15,793 nucleotides of DNA from Sphingobacterium thalpophilum. Lineage in GTDB: Bacteria > Bacteroidota > Bacteroidia > Flavobacteriales > Flavobacteriaceae. The notes under the pieces are model-generated. The model was given only the letters and a program-made list of their open reading frames with translations, had not been told where the DNA came from and did no database searches. This document shows, piece after piece, positions 11,713 to 15,793 of the stretch; within the stretch, counting starts at the first letter, position 1; each line of letters opens with the position of its first letter. A program made the position numbers and the translations under genes. The DNA lies in the NCBI GenBank assembly GCA_943325255.2, contig CALPOS020000030.1:1-15793 (forward strand). The letters are read 5' to 3'.

Positions 11713-14230
11713 ATACTGCATTGTCTTTATATTCTTTCTTTTTCAAAATTTTGCCAACGCTCAAATTGAAAAAGCAGCCATTCCATTGAAAGAAATTTTG
11801 GGACAAATGATTGCTCAGCATGGTGTCAAATTTAATTTCATACATGATGAAATTGTAATTTTCAACATTGTTCCGCCTCCGGAAGAATACACGCTACAAG
11901 CAAAAATTGAGTACATTAAAGAAAAAACAAAGTTGAAGTTTTCTGTCGTCGACAAAAAGTATTATACGATTTATAACGATCAGAAAGTAGACAAGCCCAT
12001 GTGCGGGTATTTAATAGATGCGGAAACTAATTTGCCAATTGAAAATGCGAGTGTCCAAATCGCAAATACGAACGCAAGCACATCAACAAACGACCAAGGC
12101 TATTTTGAACTTCCCATTTTATCGCCAAATCCAATTGAATTTAGACATCAAAGCTATGTTCCAAAAAACATAGAAGCGCGAGCGTTATATGTGGAAGGCT
12201 GCCCCAATGTTATGCTCACACCATTTTTGCAAGAGCTAGTAGAAGTGGTTGCAAAGCAGTACTTGGCAAGAGGAATTTCAAAAAAAATAGACGGACGTAT
12301 TGAAATCAAACCTAAGAATTTTGGCTTGTTACCTGGTTTAATCGAACCAGATGTCTTGCAAACATTGCAACAAATTCCGGGTATTAATAGTGTAGACGAA
12401 ACCATTTCAAACATCAACGTTCGCGGAGGCACACATGATCAGAATTTGTTTTTATGGAATGGCATTCGTTTGTTTCAAACCGGTCATTTCTTTGGACTGA
12501 TATCTGCGTTCAATCCGTCGTTGGCGCACACCATTTCCATTACAAAAAACGGAACCTCAGCATTTTATGGTGAAGGCGTGTCGAGCTTAGTCGATATTTC
12601 TACCCATGCAAAAAACATAGAGGAAACAAAATCGAGCATAAGTACGAATTTGATCAGTTCAGAATTTTACTCCAAATTTAAAACATCTAAAAACGGTAGC
12701 ATCGAAGTGTCGGGAAGAAGATCTTTAACCGACTTCTTTTCCTCTCCAACATACACCAATTACCGAGATCGCGTATTTCAAAACACCATTGTGACCAATC
12801 TCAATAACAGCGCAAGCGATCAAATTGAAAGCAAGGAAAATTTCTACTTCTATGATTTGACGCTACAATATCAGCAGAAAATAGGAAAAAAACATGAATT
12901 ACTCGTTGATGCAATAACCATTCGCAATAATTTGAGTATCGACCAAAAGAAAAGCACTGCTGAGAAAAGTAGTTCACTTGCCCAAGAAAATTTCGGAGGC
13001 AATATGCGATGGAAAACGACATGGAACGAGAACAATAGCAGTCAGATTGACCTCTCGGGATCGCATTACAATCTCGACGCAACAAATGAATCGATTCAAA
13101 ATAATCAGGTTTTTGATCAACGAAACGGCGTGCTTAATTTTGGATTTCAAATAAGAAACACCCATCAGCTGTCAGATCATTATACAATCCAAACAGGATA
13201 TCAATTTGACGAGATTAGTGTGACCAATAGTGATAAGATTAATACGCCAACATTTTCCAGATTGGTAAGGGAGGTTTCAAATACCCATGTCGGTGTCGCT
13301 GAAATTCAACATCTGAGCGCCAACGGCAATACCTTCTTGAAGTTTGGAGGTCGTTTGAACTACTTCGAAAAATATAATACCACCATTTTTGAACCGCGCC
13401 TGCAATGGAATCAATCCATCACAAAATCCTTAAGACTAGAAGTTCTTGCGGAGCAAAAAAGTCAAACATTATCACAAATTATTGATCTTCAGCGCGATTT
13501 TTTAGGCATTGAAAAGCGACGATGGACATTGGCAAACGGCAGTACAATACCAATTCAAAAAAGCACGCAATACAGTATTGGCATGACTTTCAAAAACAAT
13601 AGTTGGTTGATGACATGGGATAATTTCTACAAAAGAGTCAATGGAATTACGACCAATAATCAAGGATTTCAAAATCAATTTGAATTTTCAAAAGAAATCG
13701 GACGTTATGAAGTTTTGGGCACTGAATTGCTGATTCAGCACAACTTCAAAAAAATGTATACTTGGGTGAGCTATAGCTATAACGACAATAAGTACACTTT
13801 TGACCAACTGACTGCTACTGATTTTCCAAATAATTTAGAATTGAGCCATAGCATCACTGCAGCCATTGTTTACGATTGGAAACAGTTCAAAGTGGCGTTG
13901 GGTGGCAAATGGCACTCCGGAAAACCCATAACTGAAACGTTGAGCAGCAGCATCAATTTTGAAAATCCTTCCAGCCCAAAAATTTTATACGATGCGCCCA
14001 ATAATGGCAATTTACCTGACTATTTACAATTGAACTTTTCAGCGGCAAAGGAATGGAAAATGAGTTCTAAAGTCAATTTGCAGGCTAGTTTCGCGATATT
14101 GAATTTACTGAATAAAGAGAATGTTATTCAACAATACTATCGCATTAATTCGAGTCAAGATGGAATTGAAAGCATAAATACTTACGCGCTGAGAAGAACT
14201 CCAAATGCAAGCATCAAAATAAGTTTTTGA
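11699..14230 (+). CDS. TonB-dependent outer-membrane receptor with STN and carboxypeptidase-regulatory domains
   Basis: The preferred ATG at 11699 gives 843 residues and overlaps fecR-like by 14 bases; a TTG one codon earlier is less likely. In order: signal peptide (1-22, ending ANAQ); STN signalling domain (about 23-95), which in FecA-type receptors contacts FecR; a CarboxypepD_reg-like beta domain (about 100-180, MCGYLIDAETNLPIENASV); a plug (about 195-305, LQTLQQIPGIN, INVRGGTHDQNLFLWNG, G-T-S-A-F-Y-G-E-G-V-S-S-L-V-D-I); then a barrel to the end, finishing S-I-K-I-S-F. STN plus upstream FecI/FecR makes it a transducing receptor. No SusD partner is seen, so polysaccharide uptake of the Sus type is not supported; the ligand is unknown. 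Its stop is one base from the convergent argS stop. Confidence 0.94.
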   Translation: MWKNRYCIVFIFFLFQNFANAQIEKAAIPLKEILGQMIAQHGVKFNFIHDEIVIFNIVPPPEEYTLQAKIEYIKEKTKLKFSVVDKKYYTIYNDQKVDKPMCGYLIDAETNLPIENASVQIANTNASTSTNDQGYFELPILSPNPIEFRHQSYVPKNIEARALYVEGCPNVMLTPFLQELVEVVAKQYLARGISKKIDGRIEIKPKNFGLLPGLIEPDVLQTLQQIPGINSVDETISNINVRGGTHDQNLFLWNGIRLFQTGHFFGLISAFNPSLAHTISITKNGTSAFYGEGVSSLVDISTHAKNIEETKSSISTNLISSEFYSKFKTSKNGSIEVSGRRSLTDFFSSPTYTNYRDRVFQNTIVTNLNNSASDQIESKENFYFYDLTLQYQQKIGKKHELLVDAITIRNNLSIDQKKSTAEKSSSLAQENFGGNMRWKTTWNENNSSQIDLSGSHYNLDATNESIQNNQVFDQRNGVLNFGFQIRNTHQLSDHYTIQTGYQFDEISVTNSDKINTPTFSRLVREVSNTHVGVAEIQHLSANGNTFLKFGGRLNYFEKYNTTIFEPRLQWNQSITKSLRLEVLAEQKSQTLSQIIDLQRDFLGIEKRRWTLANGSTIPIQKSTQYSIGMTFKNNSWLMTWDNFYKRVNGITTNNQGFQNQFEFSKEIGRYEVLGTELLIQHNFKKMYTWVSYSYNDNKYTFDQLTATDFPNNLELSHSITAAIVYDWKQFKVALGGKWHSGKPITETLSSSINFENPSSPKILYDAPNNGNLPDYLQLNFSAAKEWKMSSKVNLQASFAILNLLNKENVIQQYYRINSSQDGIESINTYALRRTPNASIKISF

Positions 14231-14231
14231 C

Positions 14232-15793
14232 CTACATTCTTTCAGGAACATCAATTCCTAATAATCGAAATGATGATTGAATCGTATCTGCTACCTTTTT
14301 TGAAAGTTGAACGCGAAATACTTTCTTAGTCGTATCTTCTTCTCCTAAGATCGAAACCGATTGGTAAAAGGAATTGTATTCCTTAACCAGCTCATAGGTA
14401 TAATTAGCCACTAGCGCTGGATTATGCTGATGGGCTGCATTTTGAATCACATCAGGAAACAATTCGAGTTGTTTGATTAACTCTTTTTCTTTTGCGTGAA
14501 GGTCTAATTGATCGACTTTTACATTCAAATCGAAATCGGCTTTGCGCAAAATCGACTGAATTCGGGCATAGGTATATTGTATAAATGGGCCAGTATTTCC
14601 TGCGAAATCTACCGACTCTTCTGGGTTGAAGAGAATTCGTTTTTTGGGATCCACTTTCAAAATATAATACTTCAGCGCCCCCAATCCAATGATGTCATAT
14701 AACTTTTGCTTTTCCTCGATAGAATATCCCTCTAGTTTTCCTAACGATTCTGCTAATTGTTGTGCAGTTTTTGACATGTCCTCGATCAAATCATCAGCAT
14801 CTACTACAGTTCCTTCACGAGATTTCATTTTTCCCGATGGCAAATCGACCATGCCATAGGAAAGATGAAAGAGATTTTCAGACCAATCAAATCCTAGTTT
14901 CTTCAAAATGAGAAACAACACTTTGAAGTGGTAGTCTTGTTCGTTACCCACGGTATAGACCATTCCGCCGACATCTGGAAAATCTTTGACGCGCTGAATA
15001 GCGGTTCCGATATCTTGTGTCATATAAACCGCCGTACCATCTGAACGCAATACAATCTTACGATCCAACCCGTCTGCAGTCAAGTCAATCCAAACCGAAC
15101 CGTCTGGATCTTTTTCAAAAACACCTTTATCTAAACCAATTTGAACAACTTCCTTTCCTAACAAATACGTATCGCTCTCGAAATAATATGAATCAAAATT
15201 AACTCCAAGACGCTGATACGTTTCAGCAAAGCCGTCATACACCCACTGATTCATTTTTTTCCACAGGGCAACAACTTCTGAATTTCCTGCTTCCCAATCG
15301 AGTAGCATTTTCTGGGCTTCCAAAAGAATTGGCGCCTCTTTCTTGGCCTCTTCTTCTGTTTTCCCTTCGGCAATCAATTGTGTGATCTGCTCTTTATAGG
15401 CTTTATCAAATGCAACGTAGTACTTGCCAACTAACTTGTCGCCTTTTACATTGGCAGTGTGAGGGGTTTCTCCATTGCCGAATTGCTGCCATGCCAACCT
15501 CGATTTGCAAATATGGATTCCTCGGTCATTAATGATCTGCGTTTTATACACTTTCTTTCCCGCTGCCTTGCAAATTTCTGCTACCGAATAGCCCAAAAGG
15601 TTGTTACGGACATGGCCCAAATGCAATGGTTTGTTGGTGTTAGGGGAAGAATACTCCACCATGATCGCCTTATCATTAGCCATTGGTTCAACAAAACCAA
15701 ATCGATGCGCATCCCTGATTTCATTGAAAAACTGAAGATAATATTCATCCGATATGACAAGATTCAAAAACCCAGAAACAACGTTAAAGCGAA
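14232..15793 (-). CDS. argS: arginyl-tRNA synthetase, N-terminus cut by window end
   Basis: This is a class I aminoacyl-tRNA synthetase that charges tRNA-Arg. The visible 520 codons or so lack only the first part of the N-terminal domain. The frame continues past the TTG at 15767 into R-F-N-V-V-S-G-F-L-N-L-V-I-S-D, the known N-domain motif, so the apparent start there is false. The HIGH signature is in S-P-N-T-N-K-P-L-H-L-G-H-V-R-N-N. The KMSKS equivalent is G-K-M-K-S-R-E-G, the usual ArgS variant. A C-terminal DALR anticodon-binding domain follows (PFIQYTYARIQSILRKA onward), ending L-L-G-I-D-V-P-E-R-M. Nothing is broken in the visible part. It converges on the TonB receptor gene with a single base between stops. 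Confidence 0.98.
   Translation of the reverse strand, partial: RFNVVSGFLNLVISDEYYLQFFNEIRDAHRFGFVEPMANDKAIMVEYSSPNTNKPLHLGHVRNNLLGYSVAEICKAAGKKVYKTQIINDRGIHICKSRLAWQQFGNGETPHTANVKGDKLVGKYYVAFDKAYKEQITQLIAEGKTEEEAKKEAPILLEAQKMLLDWEAGNSEVVALWKKMNQWVYDGFAETYQRLGVNFDSYYFESDTYLLGKEVVQIGLDKGVFEKDPDGSVWIDLTADGLDRKIVLRSDGTAVYMTQDIGTAIQRVKDFPDVGGMVYTVGNEQDYHFKVLFLILKKLGFDWSENLFHLSYGMVDLPSGKMKSREGTVVDADDLIEDMSKTAQQLAESLGKLEGYSIEEKQKLYDIIGLGALKYYILKVDPKKRILFNPEESVDFAGNTGPFIQYTYARIQSILRKADFDLNVKVDQLDLHAKEKELIKQLELFPDVIQNAAHQHNPALVANYTYELVKEYNSFYQSVSILGEEDTTKKVFRVQLSKKVADTIQSSFRLLGIDVPERM

Overview
The window looks like a chromosomal segment from a member of the Bacteroidota, most likely the Flavobacteriaceae (Flavobacterium or a close relative). 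The evidence is an AT-rich sequence with little Shine-Dalgarno signal, a textbook Bacteroidota promoter upstream of ffh (TTTG, 19 bases, TATATTTG), a type IX secretion (T9SS) C-terminal sorting domain, a DUF5777-type beta barrel, a FecI/FecR/TonB-receptor cassette of the Bacteroidota kind, and several palindromic intergenic repeats of a sort I recall from flavobacterial genomes.

Layout. (1) 1-4436 is mostly housekeeping: the 3' part of an alpha/beta hydrolase gene, a 301-base gap with two palindromic repeats, rluF (23S rRNA pseudouridine synthase), then folD and ffh on the minus strand, separated by another palindromic repeat, then a 55-residue lipoprotein gene. (2) 4603-8120 is a run of six tightly spaced plus-strand genes, all with export signals or a membrane anchor: ankyrin-repeat protein, T9SS-sorted DOMON protein, OB-fold protein, DUF5777 outer-membrane barrel, mono-heme cytochrome c lipoprotein and YceI lipocalin. 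It ends at a clear hairpin terminator. (3) 8397-10129 holds two minus-strand lipoprotein genes whose C-terminal domains are homologous; the larger one also has an internal tandem duplication. (4) 10234-14230 is an ECF sigma factor / FecR anti-sigma / TonB-dependent receptor operon, divergent from those lipoproteins. (5) 14232 to the end is argS, minus strand, cut by the window edge.

How the genes may work together. In region 2 a cytochrome c, a DOMON domain with a Met/His pair positioned like the heme b ligands of DOMON cytochromes, an isoprenoid-binding-type YceI lipocalin and an outer-membrane barrel suggest an envelope redox module reaching the cell surface through the T9SS. That is inference; no single gene proves it. 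In regions 3 and 4 the FecI/FecR/receptor set is a cell-surface signalling cassette. The adjacent divergent lipoproteins are plausible partners or targets, although no SusD-type gene is present. No mobile elements, CRISPR arrays, tRNA or rRNA genes were seen.
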